A stretch of DNA of 64,000 nt from Dioszegia crocea. Its lineage: Eukaryota > Basidiomycota > Tremellomycetes > Tremellales > Bulleribasidiaceae. The stretch spans positions 2,200,809 to 2,264,808 of the forward strand of contig BCKK01000002.1 in assembly GCA_001600615.1 (NCBI GenBank). The letters run 5' to 3'. Of this stretch, positions 46,124 to 58,594 are shown one piece after another (positions within the stretch are counted from its first letter, which is position 1; every line of letters starts with the position of its first letter). The translations under genes were made by a program, and so were the position numbers. Under the pieces are notes generated by a model, which worked only from the letters and a program-made list of their open reading frames with translations, searched no databases and was not told the origin of the DNA.

Positions 46124-49100
46124 TCACGACGTGAACGTCCTAGATCGCGCACCAGCTTTAGGCTGCGACATGTCCCTAGGCATCTTACCAAAGTCCGGAG
46201 TTTGGATGTTAACTGTATTGATCAGCGAACAGCTCACCATAAAGGCTCGCAGCAAGGGCTATAGTACAGACACATACCAGGCGGCGGCGCGTCAACTCTG
46301 CTCTTCTTATCCTTTTTCTTTTTCTTCTTCTTGTGCCCATCATCCGCCTCTTCCCTCGGTGCAGCATTGGGGTGGTCCAGCAAGTTTCCCTCGGTGGCAT
46401 AATCAAAGTCGGGGATCGAGGCCTGAGCGCCAGGGGCAGCCTTTGTCTTCTTCGATTTGCCCTTCGGAGTAGGGATTGACTGTGGTCTGTCGCCGTCGAT
46501 GTCGATCGGGATAGGTCCGGAGGTTGAGGCAGGTGTCGAGGAGGATGAGACGGCCGACGACGCTTCCCGAGTCCCTGTGGGTGCGGCCACTTTGCCCGCC
46601 TTCTGTCTCTGACGCTTCACCTTGACAATCTCATCCCTCTTCTTTGCTGCTGGAACAGGTACAGGCTGAGCCATGACCGCGTCCGCGTCCTGTCCCCCAG
46701 AAGTGGAAGCCTGGGCCGAGGTTGCGAATCCCGCACGTTGATTGGCTGGGACGAACGGAACATTCTCCGGTTCCATCCTATTCTCCGATACAGCACCCCC
46801 TGCGCCCGCCTCATCGGCTGACACCGCCGCAGTCCCCGATCCACCCGGCACCGAAGCGACAGAAGGAGCGATACCAGCTGCGATTCTCCGGTTGACCTCG
46901 TCGAATGTACTGGAAGGGCGGGGTCCAACCTGCGAGGTTGGCGCAGTGGCACGCAGGGTAGATCCAAACATGGAGGATTTGGACTTAGTGGAAGGAGGCG
47001 GGGCAGAGTTGGAAGGGGAGGAGTTCGATTTAGAGGATGTGACGGTATTGCCAAATAATGCCGAGCGGGATTTAGGCTTGACGGGCATTGGGCCAGTCGA
47101 AGGACCAGCTTCGACACTTGCCCAGAGTGAGTCGGCTTTGGCCTTCGTCACGGCCATATCAGCAGCGATGATGGACATGCCAGACGGGCGTGAGGGGACG
47201 GGATATTGTTTTCGGATCGGTTCTGAGCCGAATTTGGTGTGCTCGCCTGATGGGGCTGTGGATGATTTGATTACGGGAGGAGGGGGATTATCGGTCCATT
47301 GTTTCCGGGCTGCCTTGACCACTTTGAGAATCTGGCTCGCCATGCCTTTCGCTAGCATGTGTTTGGTTTTGCACAACCGATCAATCATGGATAGGGTTGG
47401 AACGCGTAGGACGCCGATTTGGCCGAGGGTGCCGGTTGGCATGACCCAACTGATTCAATCAGCTCCTGAGCACTCACGCTAAGACGACGAGGACTTACAA
47501 GACAGACTCATCCTGCTCTCTAGCTAGATCATCTCTCCATTTATGCAGAGCGATCAAAGTTGCCGCCTCAATAGTATCCTCACTATCCTTGGGCAGGGTC
47601 TTCCTCAATAGACTTCTCCATCCGCCCGATCCCGTGCCCTCCGCCGAGTACTCTTCCCGCTCATACAGCTTCAAAGCCGTCTCTGCTGACAGCTCCAGCG
47701 TCTTACGCAGAGCCGCCTGTGGGTTTTGCCGAATAGCAGTCTGTAAGGCTTCCGTGGGTTGGGCTTCAGACGCCTCTGCGCCTGTCTCAGGCTGAGGTGT
47801 AGTGGGCCGCGAAGACATTTCGAGGAGGGCGTTACGAAGGTGGTCGTAAATGTAGAGTAGGTAGTGCGTGTCTGATCGGGCATAATCAATCATCTCTTGG
47901 GGTAAAGGTCGGATACGCCAGTCGGCCATTTGATATCGCTTATCCGCGGTGAAGTTGCAATATCGGGCAAGAAGGGCGGCGAGGGAGTGTGAAGGGTGGT
48001 CTGGACCGTCAGATGAAGAATCCTCGGGCAAGTATTAATGCACTCACTGAGGACATTCGTAGCGTGGTAAGTGTCAAAGAGGTTCACAATGTAGATGTCG
48101 AAATCTCGCTCCAGCCAAATGATATCTGAGTCCGATCCGTGGAACACCTGCTGATCAGCTTCATCACCTCCAATGAGAACGCCACTGACCTTGACAATAT
48201 TCGGATCCGTCATGACGTTACCCAACTTCCCTTCTCGTATCTCCCCCCTCAACTTCAAGGTATCCACCACCCAGTCCCTCTCCCTCGTTGAAATCTGCAT
48301 CAAACACGTGAATCCGAAGTAAGACCGCCAGGAGTGATGTTCCAGATCGACCGCAATCTCCTTGGCCTCCTTGAGACAAGCAACCATCTCTTCCAGTGCC
48401 TCTGGCGTATCCACAAATGTCAAGGGACATTCGTCGAGATCCATAGGTGGGATAGGCGGCGCCACCTCAAACATTCGGGTAGGATACGGCAAGTGTTGCG
48501 TTTCGTACCAATACGGATGTGCCCTTTCCTTGATTTTCTTCTTCCGGTACTCAAAATCTTTGACGTCGGTAGCGAGGGAGGGAGAGGGGATGTCGGCAGT
48601 GGAAATGGGGTGGTTGAGGGGTACCATAGAGTGAGGTTTCTCGGACAGAGTGGGTGTCCACGGTTGATTGTGCGCGGTGTTGACGGTATCGGGGAAGAGG
48701 AGTTGGGGTTTAGGGATATTGGCAAACATAATGTCTTGCGCCAGTCTGGGTCCGGCATGCTTGCCCGAAGGCCCGCCTGGGGCGAAGGGTCCAGGTAGCT
48801 TGCGTGAAGCTGCCGCTATGAAAGCAGGATCGACCTCTATTGCTGGCGCCTTCTTCTGGCCAGACACTTCGTCAAGATTGGAGTCCTGAACATCAGTTTG
48901 GGTTGCCACGACGGGGTGGAAGATACTTACGGCGTCCTCACATAAGCCATCCACCACGCTACCTACGCTCCGCCTGAATCCCTCGACGGCATCCTGCTCC
49001 TCAACGAGATGACTCCGCCCTTTGCCCTTCACTCCAGGTTTCTGCTTATCCCGATCCCCAGCCACGAGCGTCAACAGCTGCTCCGTAAGTCCCAGCAGCC

Positions 49101-49293
49101 TGAGACTCGTCGCATCGAGCGATTTAGCGAAGGACCGGTCGAGCGTTCGGTGGAACGACAGATCGGATTTGGGTGGAAGGGAAGCGGCATGTGTGGTGAT
49201 ACGATCCAGAGCAGACGTGAGGGCTGCAAGATGATCAGAGGGACCATCTGGCTGTTCTGTGCTGACGGTAGGGGTGGCGTTAATGCTGTCCAT
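46124..49293 (-). CDS. RRP6: Nuclear exosome 3'-5' exoribonuclease Rrp6
   Basis: This is the RNase D-type (DEDD-Y) nuclease of the nuclear exosome that trims and degrades rRNA, snoRNA and cryptic transcripts. The N-terminal PMC2NT region (from DHLAALTSALDRITTHAASL) binds Rrp47. Exo I is KEIAVDLEHHSWRSYFGF (catalytic Asp and Glu), Exo II VFHGSDSDIIWLERDFDIYIVNLFDTY, and Exo III YARSDTHYLLYIYD (Tyr and Asp). The HRDC domain follows (IALHKWRDDLAREQDESV across an intron to GVLRVPTLSMIDRL). The C-terminal 330 residues are disordered and end in a lysine block (HKKKKKKKDKK) and a last small exon closing with ARSRTFTS. I start at 49293 because it precedes the PMC2NT homology directly; the frame is open to 49551 but the extra sequence has no motif. 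Confidence 0.95.
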
Positions 49294-49987
49294 GTTGAAG
49301 GCTATATCCCGGATTGCGCGGCCTATTTCGCCAATCTCGGTGGATTTCACTGTATCGGCGGAAAATATGGTCTTCCTGGTCGACGGCTTTGTGGAGGATG
49401 AGTTTGATGGAGACCGACCGGGATACCGGGGCGCCACGCGGTATGACCGCGTGAATTGGTAGGGTACAAGAGGGGCGAGGATCGAGAAGGGCGGGATCCG
49501 AGCGCTAGAGAGCGTCAAGAGTGCAAGAATCGTGTTGAACGGCTCGATCAACGATGCCTGGGACTAGCTAGTGCTATCTGAGCGCCCGATAGCCTAGTTC
49601 AAGTCGTGTATACGAGATGTTGGGGGGTCGCGAGCATAGATGATGTTGGCTGTGACTTGCTGGATTCTGGAAATCTTTGACCTCCGAGAAGTATTACGTA
49701 CGCGTTCCGAGACGTCACGTGAGCATAACGGCATCCCGGCGGAAGTATAAAAGCCTGATCCGTGCGTCAGAAATCCGAAATTTGTTCAGCGACGAGCAGT
49801 GCCAGCCATGACGGACTGACATCTCTTCCTTGTATACATCAGACCGCATACACCCCTGCTATCTCAACGTCAAGCAGAGCAGCAGTACCGAGCGGAGTGA
49901 ATATACCAAGCAGTCGGAAAAAATCCGTTTTGATTTTGGCGTATAATCGGGAAAGATCCTTCGATTGACATTTCGCCATCTCACATT
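49294..49987. promoter_or_regulatory. Divergent promoter of RRP6 and mL46
   Basis: This 694-base gap contains ACGCGT (49700-49705, MluI-box type) and a composite GACGTCACGTGA (49711-49722) that joins a CRE-type and an E-box core. TATAAAAG (49746-49753) is a good TATA box oriented toward mL46, about 235 bases before its ATG, which implies a long leader or an upstream intron. No extra gene is recognised. Confidence 0.45.
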
Positions 49988-50926
49988 ATGGCCGGCCCTT
50001 CGCGATCCTTGCCCAGAGTCGTATCTGGATGTTCGAGATCAGGTGTGTCTTTGCGTCTCGACTTGCGAAATTGGGTGTCCCCAGCTCACAAGACAGTCCT
50101 TCAAATACAGACTCGACCCTCATCGACCTCCACATCCCCACTTCGTGCAGCCCTGCTGCTCTCTCGCGCACCTCTTCTGACTCCCACTCCCACACCGCTC
50201 GAATCCACATATCACGCCTACAACTCACGCCTGCGCTCAGCTCTTTCCAACCCCGTCCCCACCGCCTTCTACTTCAAACCCGGCTCGCTGCCACTACGTC
50301 GATTTCAGCGCTCGGCGCATGAGGCTGACGTCGAGGCGTTTGGGCCTCGATTAGCTGGGAAGGCTCCCGATGTCGGGGAAATACCGGCAGAGCTGGATGT
50401 GGATGTCATGGAGCGGGATCACTGGGTCGAGGCGGATAAAGAACGCGGGGAGCGGAGTCTGGAGAGAATGCCAGAGGAAGAGGTGTTTTGTTTGGTGGAC
50501 AATGGCGGAAAGTGGGAGTTTCCGGGAACGGATGTGAAGAAGGGTGAAGGTCTGGATGAGGCTGTGAACCGGAGTCTGGTCGGTGTCGAGGGAGAAATGG
50601 GAGGAAAGGGGATGAATAGCTGGATCGTGACGAGAAAACCTATCGGCGTGGTCCGGAATGGGGAGAGCAGAGTAAGTGCAGATTCTGCTGGCATAGCCAA
50701 TACCTCAAGGGCACGAACTCGATTGCTGATACTGCAGACGTTCTTCGTTCGTGCCCATATACTCGCAGGCGAACCATCGCCCTCTTCATCCGCAACCTGG
50801 AAATCATGGGCTTGGCTCACTCCTTCCGAAATACAATCTAAATTGTCTCAACAAGGCGGGGAGGCAAGCTGGGATGCCGTCAAGGGCATGTTTGGAATAC
50901 CATCGGAGTCCGAAGAAAGATCATGA
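49988..50926 (+). CDS. MRPL17: Mitochondrial large-subunit ribosomal protein mL46
   Basis: This is a component of the mitochondrial 54S subunit with a degenerate Nudix fold (yeast MRPL17, human MRPL46). There are two exons (49988-50671, 50738-50926) and 290 residues; the 66-base intron is in frame and ends with a GCTGAT branch. The basic N-terminus MAGPSRSLPRVVSG looks like a mitochondrial targeting peptide. Family features are the central RDHWVEADKERGERSLERMP, then VFCLVDNGGKWEFPGTDVKKGEGLDEAVNRSL, the fold equivalent of a Nudix core without the full REx2Ex2EE box, and TFFVRAHILAGE. The loss of the Nudix catalytic residues is usual for mL46. It is convergent with the siderophore transporter gene. 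Confidence 0.88.
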   Translation: MAGPSRSLPRVVSGCSRSGVSLRLDLRNWVSPAHKTVLQIQTRPSSTSTSPLRAALLLSRAPLLTPTPTPLESTYHAYNSRLRSALSNPVPTAFYFKPGSLPLRRFQRSAHEADVEAFGPRLAGKAPDVGEIPAELDVDVMERDHWVEADKERGERSLERMPEEEVFCLVDNGGKWEFPGTDVKKGEGLDEAVNRSLVGVEGEMGGKGMNSWIVTRKPIGVVRNGESRVSADSAGIANTSRARTRLLILQTFFVRAHILAGEPSPSSSATWKSWAWLTPSEIQSKLSQQGGEASWDAVKGMFGIPSESEERS

Positions 50927-51124
50927 GCATGAACCAACACTTGTAAAGCCAGTTTTTGCTCCGACTTTAGGCAGCCACATTGGCATTTGCTTTAATTCCC
51001 CATGGCTACCCTACGCAGCAGTACGACAGATGTAGCGCTCCTTATGTCCTCCCGTCGGGTTAGATGCTATGCTGTGCTCGATATGCTATATTACAACAAC
51101 AGATGTATCCTAAAATGATTGACG
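50927..51124. other. Short convergent spacer
   Basis: This is 198 bases between the stop codons of mL46 (+) and the siderophore transporter (-). No feature is seen beyond probable 3' untranslated sequence. Confidence 0.4.
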
Positions 51125-54085
51125 TCACCGTTCTACCCCTCTGAGATCATCTCCGGATCCATCCCCAGGGCCAGCCAACAACCCCTCCCTTTCTCCTCTA
51201 CCAGGATCGACGTTATCCCTCCTTTCCTCCGACGCCTCGTGATACAATGTCCGCTCGCCCCTAGGCTGCTCCCTACGATCCAATCTCCAAGGCAAAGACG
51301 TCGATGATTCCGATGATACATGTCGCGCCAGACCCCGCGACCGTCGATCTCCTGTCCCCTCTTCTATATCGTCCGCATCGGACAACACCATGCTGGACCG
51401 CACCAGATCCTGACTTGCTCGTGATCGTTCTCTTCTCGTCGCTCGGCCTGCAAGATCTTTCCCATCGTGCGCGTTCTGGGCCCGACCGAGATGTATATCT
51501 TTGGTAAGGATGAGGCAAACAATCGGGGGGAAGACAGCTACGATGCCTGCCGCGAGTACGAGAATGTACCTATCGCATCAGAATTCTGACAGATACTCGG
51601 AGCTTACATGATATTGTGATAAGCCTGAATAGCGCCCATCCTGACCGGATCCCCCATCGGGTACTCCACAATCCGCTCCATACTCCCATACAACTCCTTG
51701 ACGAGGGTTACGTTGCCCGCCGCACCAGGAACGGACCGTTCTAGCTCTATGGGCATCCACGTCGTCCATATTCCCGTAGCCATGGCTGATCCGACCGAGT
51801 TGCCGACTTCCGACAGCAGTAGAACAAGGGCAGTAACTGTTGCGACGTCGACATGGGCAACCGAAGCCTGGGCAGAGACCTGGATAGCGATGGCTGCGAA
51901 GCCACCGCCGATACCTTGTAGGACTTGGCAGAGAATCAGGTCGGGGACCGTGCCGGATGATGAACGGGCGCGAATCATGGCTAGGCAACCTGAAAGGCGG
52001 ATAATCAATCCGAGAACTAACATGTACTGCGATATTAGCACAGGCGAACGTATAACAGTAAATGAGGCTGACCTTGAATCGATGGGTCGCCCACATGACT
52101 GCTCCGCCAATGATGCCAAAGACAGTCATGACGAGACTTTGTATAGCGACAAAGTATGTCAATTCGCGATAGGACCATTCTCGAGTGACATAGACATATC
52201 TGATGCGTCAGGTCTGGTACATGCCGATTCTTCCGAAGTAACTCACGAATAGAGGTATGTATATTGCAGGTAGAAACTTGTAAAGTCGAGAAAACCGATG
52301 AGACATGCTCCAAGTATAGGACCTCGACCCAGCCAACGCATCGGGACCACGGGCTTGGCGGGGTACTTGGCCTCGTAGATGACAAACACGGGAAGTAGGA
52401 TCAGACCTAGGATGATCATGATGAACTGCAGTGATGAGCTAAGCTTTCTAATCCACGATCGAGAAATTCTCAACTGACCAGTCCAGGATTATGCCATTTT
52501 TGCTCTGATTCCCGCTTCAATAAGCCAAACGGCAGTAGAATCAACGCCAGCGAAGCGGCAATGAGCAAGAGACCGATAAAGTCCATCTCGGATGCGGCAT
52601 CATAGGCTGCAGTCGACCATTTTCTGCATGACGTCAGCTTTTTACAAGTTGGGTTTAGGTCGCTGAAGCTGACCGTTTCAGTGCAGGCCTAGTCCGTTTC
52701 GATTTCTGCAGTTTGCGGATCTTCCACTGAGCCCAAAGCAGAGCAACAATCATTGGTGATAGTGATATCGGAATGAGGATGGCAAACTGTAGACCGTGTC
52801 AGCCAACCACTAAGACCGCACAAGAATCCAGCCTACCATTCCATATCCCCATCTCCTGAATGTATCAGCTGACGCCCTTTCCACTCAGAGCATCTTGGGG
52901 ACAGAAAAGCTTACCAGTTCGGTAGGACTCGCTGAGCAATTTCTGCAGAGACGAAGTTATTTATGATAAATGGAGCAGAGATAAGGCCTGTGACTAGACC
53001 ACTGCCGAGTGTCAGTTTCACTCGCTGCGTGTAGTCTGACTTGCTTGTGCAACTCACCGCCAGCGCAAATTCGTCATATCCGCAATGACAATCAATTGTA
53101 GCATTTGCAAACCCGTATAGCCAAACGCCTAAAAAGGTCAGCTATCTGCACTTTAAGAGTCGGAGGCATAGCTGACGTAGAAGATTTCTCCAGCTGCTAT
53201 TTGCCTGATGTCGTTCGCGGTGGCTATCACGACCTATGATATGAGCAATGGGTCTTTCCACCTCTTAACATGATGCAGAGCGGCAACTCACATATCCGAG
53301 CACATACAGAATCGTCACAATGATGAATGTCTCCGCACGTCCCACCCTTCTAAATCAGCGGCAGTAGCGTCAAGGTGGAACTAGTAGAACTTACACATCG
53401 GCCAGCTTCGCCATGAGTGGTTTCCCGACGGCTATGATGATCGCCTGCACTGTCCCAATCGTTCCAGATAGTGAGTGCTCAAGCACAGCAGATGTACTGC
53501 CAAGTCAGCTATGGAGGGGAATATCACTGGCGGACCTACGCGTATTGCAGATACTGCCACGTTGTCAGACCATCCAGTGAGTAAATATACGCAGATAGAC
53601 CGATTCTTCCAGTCAGCTACAGGGCTGGACGAAGTCCGGGTTAGGTTGAGCTTACCCAATGAACAGCAACCACTGGCTCTTTGGTCCCCTGAAATTCAGC
53701 AATGATCGCTCTACTCTGGCGACGGCACTCACCAGACCTGCTGTACCTCTTCAGCCGTCCGAGCACCCCTACCTCCCCTCTCCTCAAGCCCAATCTCCTC
53801 ATCAGGGCTCTCTGGTATTGCCCTCCTGCTCCCACTTCCAATCCCTGATCTCGGCGATTCTCCCTCTGGACGCAGCTCAGTACCTATTGATAGACCGAAC
53901 GCAGCTGCACTTCCACTCGAGGGGATATGTGAGTGACCTGACGGCGTCGAGTATGAGGGCAAGAAGTACCCATCCTCCTTCCCTGTTCTGACGTCTGAAA
54001 GTAAAGGGGTTGATGGGCGGGCATCCGATCGGGTCGGGGATTGAGAGCTGGACCCCGAGGAGAATGACGAGGGGAACAGGGGCAT
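51125..54085 (-). CDS. Siderophore-iron transporter (MFS, Sit1/Arn family)
   Basis: This is a 14-span major-facilitator protein that imports ferric siderophores by proton symport. After a Ser-rich cytosolic N-terminus of about 120 residues, the first span reads SQWLLFIGIGLSAYIYSLDG, followed by LTTWQYLQYATSAVLEHSLSG. This is the family start (an aromatic-rich loop, then 'A.s.f..hsl.g ti.tv'). The MFS signature is KPLMAKLADVWGRAE, then YVLGYVVIATANDI and FYAFGYTGLQMLQLIVIADM. The C-terminal half has VPMRWLGRGPILGACLIGF and VLQGIGGGFAAIAIQVSAQ. The cytosolic tail from about 51500 is Arg/Ser/Asp-rich. More than a dozen introns are used. No GATA (Cir1/Sre1-type) site is obvious in the short upstream region. 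Siderophore specificity cannot be read from sequence. Confidence 0.9.
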
Positions 54086-54344
54086 TTCTTGGAGGCGGGA
54101 AGGTCGGTAAGTGACTATGGCGGTCTCATGTGGGCTAATCCTTGGATGTTATGTATGATTTATAGAGATGTATTGTCGGCCGATGAATGAGAAGCATGTC
54201 CATGTTTAGATTTGATACAGGGATCATGGAATGCGGGGCTCCGACCATGTCAACTCCCCCGGAACCTTACGTCGGACAAAGGACAAGCTGCAAAGCTCAT
54301 CTCAATCCCAAAGTGCATTCATCCATCCATACACCATCGTCGAT
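54086..54344. promoter_or_regulatory. Short divergent promoter of siderophore transporter and MidA-type gene
   Basis: This is 259 bases between two start codons, AT-rich in the middle. I looked for HGATAR iron-regulator sites and found none that match fully (TGATAC near 54218 fails at the last base). Confidence 0.3.
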
Positions 54345-56372
54345 ATGATCATCAGACCAGCCTTGAGAGGCGTCAACGAGGCGGTAAGATCGGCGACATC
54401 CTATCGGCCTGTCACAATTGCGCGGAATTTACTCTCTGCAACAGCAGGCCCCTCTTGTGTTCGCTCGGCACCAATCAGTCGGAGGTATGCCTCCAAGGCC
54501 AAGCGGAATAATGTGGTCACGAAGGAGAGATACAATTTCAACACTTCTTTGAACTTCACAGATGAGCTGGATCCAGATGTAAGCTGCAAGATTAGCGCCA
54601 GCTTAGGATCTCAGCTCATATGGCAGCACGTAAACTATCGTCGAGTCTCAGCGTCAGAAATCTCTAATCGCCGAGAACCACCTACGAGAGTCAAGATGCT
54701 AGTCCGTGATTTCATCGATGACAGCTTGTACAATGTAAGCCGCAGCGTTCCCGTCTGTTCTGATGAGAGGAACTTAGCTGACCCGGTCGACAGGAGCATT
54801 ACGGCTACTTCTCACGGAATGCCACCATCTTCACGCCCCCTTCTGAGGGATACGATTTTGGCTCATTTCGAGATGCTGCTCATTTCCAAGAAGCAGTGGC
54901 GGAGAGATATGAGGCCGAGTATGGGAACATGGAAATTGAGGCTGAAGCGGAAGAGGGAGACAAGGGGAAAGCAGCCATACAGGCGAAAGGAGGCTTAGGG
55001 CGTCAGGTCTGGCATACTCCAACGGAGCTGTTCAAGGTGGGTCCATCCTCCCAGAAACTCTCGCAAAGCTGATTTAGTAGCCGTACTACGCTCGGACATT
55101 GGTCAAGCCCATACTTCAGACGTACAAACTTAACCACTTCCCATATCAGGATTTAATCATCTACGAAGTCGGAGCAGGGAACGGATCCTTCATGGTTGAT
55201 GCGTTAAAGTACATCCGGGATGAACACCCGGATGTATTTGAGAGAACGAGGTATAAAATCATCGAGATCTCTCCGGCTTTGGCAAAGATTCAGCGGAGCC
55301 GAGCGGAGAAGGAGGGATTGGGAGACAAGGTCGAAGTGATAAATGAGGATGTCATGCGGTGGAGAGGCGGAGGTGTTGAGCCGTGTTTCGTTGTGGCTCT
55401 AGAAGTCTTCGTGAGTGTCTTCCACGCCTCTCGCCATACTGTCCATCAGCTCACATCAAAGGACAACTTCGCTCACGATATGATACGGTACGACCTCCGT
55501 ACGCTCGAACCCCTCCAGGCCGTCGTATCGATAGACCGCTCCGGCGACTTCTCACTGCTCTACGAACCACTCACCGATCCCCTCCTGCGCCGAGTGATGG
55601 CATACCGCCGTCTTCTCCCACCATCACCGTCCACATCGCCTACACTCCCTTCTCCACTTCTCCGCTCTCCCCTCCTCCGATCCATGTACACCGCCCTTCC
55701 CTTCGCACCAAATCTCTCGTCTCCTGATTGGATACCGACCAAAGCGACGCATTTCCTGGAACGCCTACGGGATAGATTGCCGAATCACCGGCTTATGGTC
55801 GCTGATTTTGACTCGTTGCCTGAGGCGGTTGAAGGACGGAGTGGACCGGTTGTTCAGACGCGATATGGCGGAAGTATGGTTCCCTGCGAGACATTCTTGG
55901 TTAAACAGGGTTACTTCGATATCTTCTTCCCAACAGGTTCGTGTATTCAACTCATCAGTCAGTGCACTAGCTAAGATCAGACTTTGAGCTACTGAGAGAT
56001 ACCTACTCCCTTATAATGAACTCCCCAGCCATCACAGATCCGCAATCCGGCAACAACCCATCCCAATCAGTTCCCCAGCGCCCCAAACAACAGGCTTCTC
56101 CACGTGCAACAACCTCGGCCACCCCTCATCCACTCACCGCCGCCCTCTCCTCTGTCCCACCTCAACTATCCTCTGACTTCTTCTCGCCACACCCCCTCTC
56201 GCTACCAAGTAGCGGGACAGGCGTGCGAGGGTTCCGCAGGCGACAGGTGCAGATCCACACACATGCGGAGTTCATGCGTGAATATGGGCCGGAAGAGGTG
56301 GGCATGACGAGGACGGGAGATGGGGAGGGAGTCATGGTGGGCATGTATAAGAACGCCAAGATGATGTTTTAG
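54345..56372 (+). CDS. Mitochondrial SAM-dependent methyltransferase, MidA/NDUFAF7-like (DUF185)
   Basis: This protein resembles the MidA/NDUFAF7 methyltransferases needed for complex I assembly, where NDUFAF7 dimethylates an arginine of subunit NDUFS2; the fungal YKL162C branch is of uncertain role. The start MIIRPALRGVNEAVRSAT and the Arg-rich 60 residues look like a mitochondrial presequence. Conserved blocks are MLVRDFIDDSLYNEHYGYFS across an intron, YARTLVKPILQTYKL, the SAM-binding loop IIYEVGAGNGSFMVDALKYI, YKIIEISPALAKIQRSRAE and the ALEVFDNFAHDMI region after the next intron. The central tract has many Ser/Pro residues. The C-terminus after the last intron is disordered, then ends HTHAEFMREYGPEE. 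Six or so introns have GCTGA-type branches. I assign the family firmly, the exact substrate not. Confidence 0.85.
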
Positions 56373-56585
56373 GGAGGCAAACGGACGATCAACAAGCAGA
56401 GTTGCGCAATTTTTATCAGTGCTAAGGTGTATCTAAGCGATATATTTGGTCAACATTGCATCTCCACTGTCATGAAGTGCCCTGAATCTGCCGCATCTAC
56501 TGCATCTCCTAGACTGTCTGGAAAGTCCATACGTCCGCACTCATATTACAACACGCGTCTAACATAATATCGCCATTGCTCTACG
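56373..56585. other. Convergent spacer
   Basis: This is 213 bases between the stop codons of the methyltransferase gene (+) and acetylglutamate synthase (-). No feature is seen. Confidence 0.4.
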
Positions 56586-58594
56586 TCACGCCGCCCATAC
56601 ACTCCCAATAGCAGCAATGACGGGTTCCCACCTCTTCAACCTGCCTTCCTCCCCTTCCTCTACAGTCCGGACTAACCATCCTCCCCCAAACTCCCTACCT
56701 CCTTCTCTCGCTCGCGCCCGGAGCCGCTCCTCGGCATCACACCAGAACATCTTCCACTTCCCATCTGGGGTAGTGATGAATCCGTTGGCTCTCTCCGCAT
56801 ACCACTTATTGACCGGATTATCCGCCCTGCTCCGCCAGACCAGATCCCTTCCTCGTCCCTGACCGCTTAATGACCCCTCGGAGGGGTTCGCAGCATCCAA
56901 CAAACCCAAACCGTACGTCTCGTCCCGCAGCGCCACCCACAGGAAATCTACCGTTCCATCTCCTTGATGTGAGGGGAGTACAGCGAATTTGTCAAGGTAA
57001 CAGATTCCTTCGGCCGTAGTGTCGGGTTCGGTAGTAACTACCGCTGCCCCAGCGTAATCACCAATGACAATCAGGAAGTCCATATCTGTTTCTAGCCTTT
57101 TGTAGAACGCCTCTTGGTCCAGTGTCCGACGGAATGACGCCTCGAGGAGTCGATTGAGGGCCGGCCGATCAACCTCATTCAACGACCGAAGGACCTTGAC
57201 GGGCAGTCCTTTCCGGATCAGCGTGGGGGTATCGCGAGTGAGTCGGCCTTCGGACTCGACGAGGAGGGCATGGGGGAGACTGGCAGAGTGTGCAGGTTTA
57301 TTGGTTATAAGATTGGCAATCATGGCTGCTGGACTGCGATGGGAGACGAGGAGCGCGGATGCATCGCGTGGCATGTGGGCCAGGCAGGAGTTGGCGAGGG
57401 AGAGATTGGACAAAGCTGTAGGATGGGATTGTGACCAGTGAGGCTGGTACGTGTCGTTGATGAAGGAGTATTCCGAAGAGAGGTTGATGGAGAGATGGGG
57501 AAGGCCTTGTCGGGCATATGACGGGATACCGCCCTCACGGTTGATGATGAGTAAACGGAGCGGGGTGAGGTCGACCGTTGTTCCGGCTGGACCAGGTCCG
57601 ATCGGTGCCGCAGCCATCGACTCAGCCAGTGCCTTCAGCACGGCGTCCGCTCCGACCCGCTGTGTCCTACATCCTGGATCTAGCGCCATTGGCAATAAGA
57701 CCGGGATCTCCCCTTCGCCTACTGCTCGCCTCACATGATCCAGACCCTCCTCCTCCACAAAGACCTCGCCCTCTCTCCTTCCTTCGCCAGCAACTCCGAG
57801 TCCATCCGAATCCGACTTGCCAGCTATTCTCGCTACGGTCGAAAGGATGGGTCTGGCCCCTGCTCCCAGTCTCCCCAACGCCGCAACAACTTTCTCCAGG
57901 TCCCGCAGTACAATCTTCTTCTGTCGCTGAGCGGCAGCCGCATCAGATGGCTCGGTCGATGGAAGGTCATCTCGGTCTAGTACAATGACTGAGACCAGGC
58001 CCAGCTTCTGCAAGTGTGCCATGCCCTGACATATTGAGTTGAGCTGCAGGTCGGTGAAGGGTCCCTGTATTTTGACAAGGGCGGGGTGTCGTACAATCGG
58101 ATTGAGAAGGGCGGTGACAAGCGGGTTGTCTGCTTTGGGAACGGCATCCGAGGTAACTGGAGCAAGAGCAGCCTCACTGCCAGGCTGTGGTATAGAGGGG
58201 GCCATGGGCTGGATGGGTGCTTTGGCTGATGGGGATCCGAAGGGGGAGGATGGGGGTTGGCCGAAGGATGAGAGGTAGTTTCGCGAGTCTCGCATAGAGG
58301 GACTGGAACGAAGGATGGACAGGATGAATTCCTGAGTGATCAGTTATAGGCCATTGGGTCTGTGGGGTTGGCTTACATTGTCACTCTCTATCCGTTCCTC
58401 GTGAGAGGCCGAGTCGTACAATTGTCTGCGAAATTGCTTTGCTGTTAGTCCCAGGCTGCCGCCTTTCAATCAAGCGATAAGAGAAAGCTCACCTGGGCGC
58501 GAACCATGTGTGGAGACAGACAGCTGACAGCTGGTCCCCTAGAGGAAGAGCCTCGAGTTGCGCGACCCGGCACCTGCATTTTCAAAGATTGCAT
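56586..58594 (-). CDS. ARG2: Acetylglutamate synthase, mitochondrial
   Basis: This enzyme makes N-acetylglutamate from glutamate and acetyl-CoA, the first step of arginine synthesis, in the mitochondrial matrix. The last exon alone encodes 569 residues. The conserved N-terminal block [20 protein letters not shown] (from about 58450) and [21 protein letters not shown] span three exons. The degenerate amino-acid-kinase-like domain follows ([21 protein letters not shown]). The C-terminal acetyltransferase domain has [53 protein letters not shown] and [13 protein letters not shown], closely matching fungal Arg2. The 5' end is uncertain: the frame into HGSRPAKQF requires a splice at a TCTAG acceptor near 58543. 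I join it to ATG 58594 through a 35-base intron without a good branch site. Confidence 0.9.

Noticed and set aside
46742..47482. 246-codon open frame on the plus strand inside RRP6
   Set aside because: It is antisense to the RRP6 C-terminal exon, whose frame is well supported; it has no family motif and mirrors low-complexity sequence.
49294..49551. Extended N-terminus of RRP6 starting at 49551
   Set aside because: The frame is open, but the sequence has no homology to the family; the ATG at 49293 fits directly before the PMC2NT region.
54086..54344. Iron-regulator GATA sites upstream of the siderophore transporter
   Set aside because: The only candidate, TGATAC, fails the HGATAR consensus at the last base.
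18839..58594. Arginine biosynthesis gene cluster (ARG4 and ARG2)
   Set aside because: The two genes are about 38 kb apart with many unrelated genes between them; no cluster is supported.
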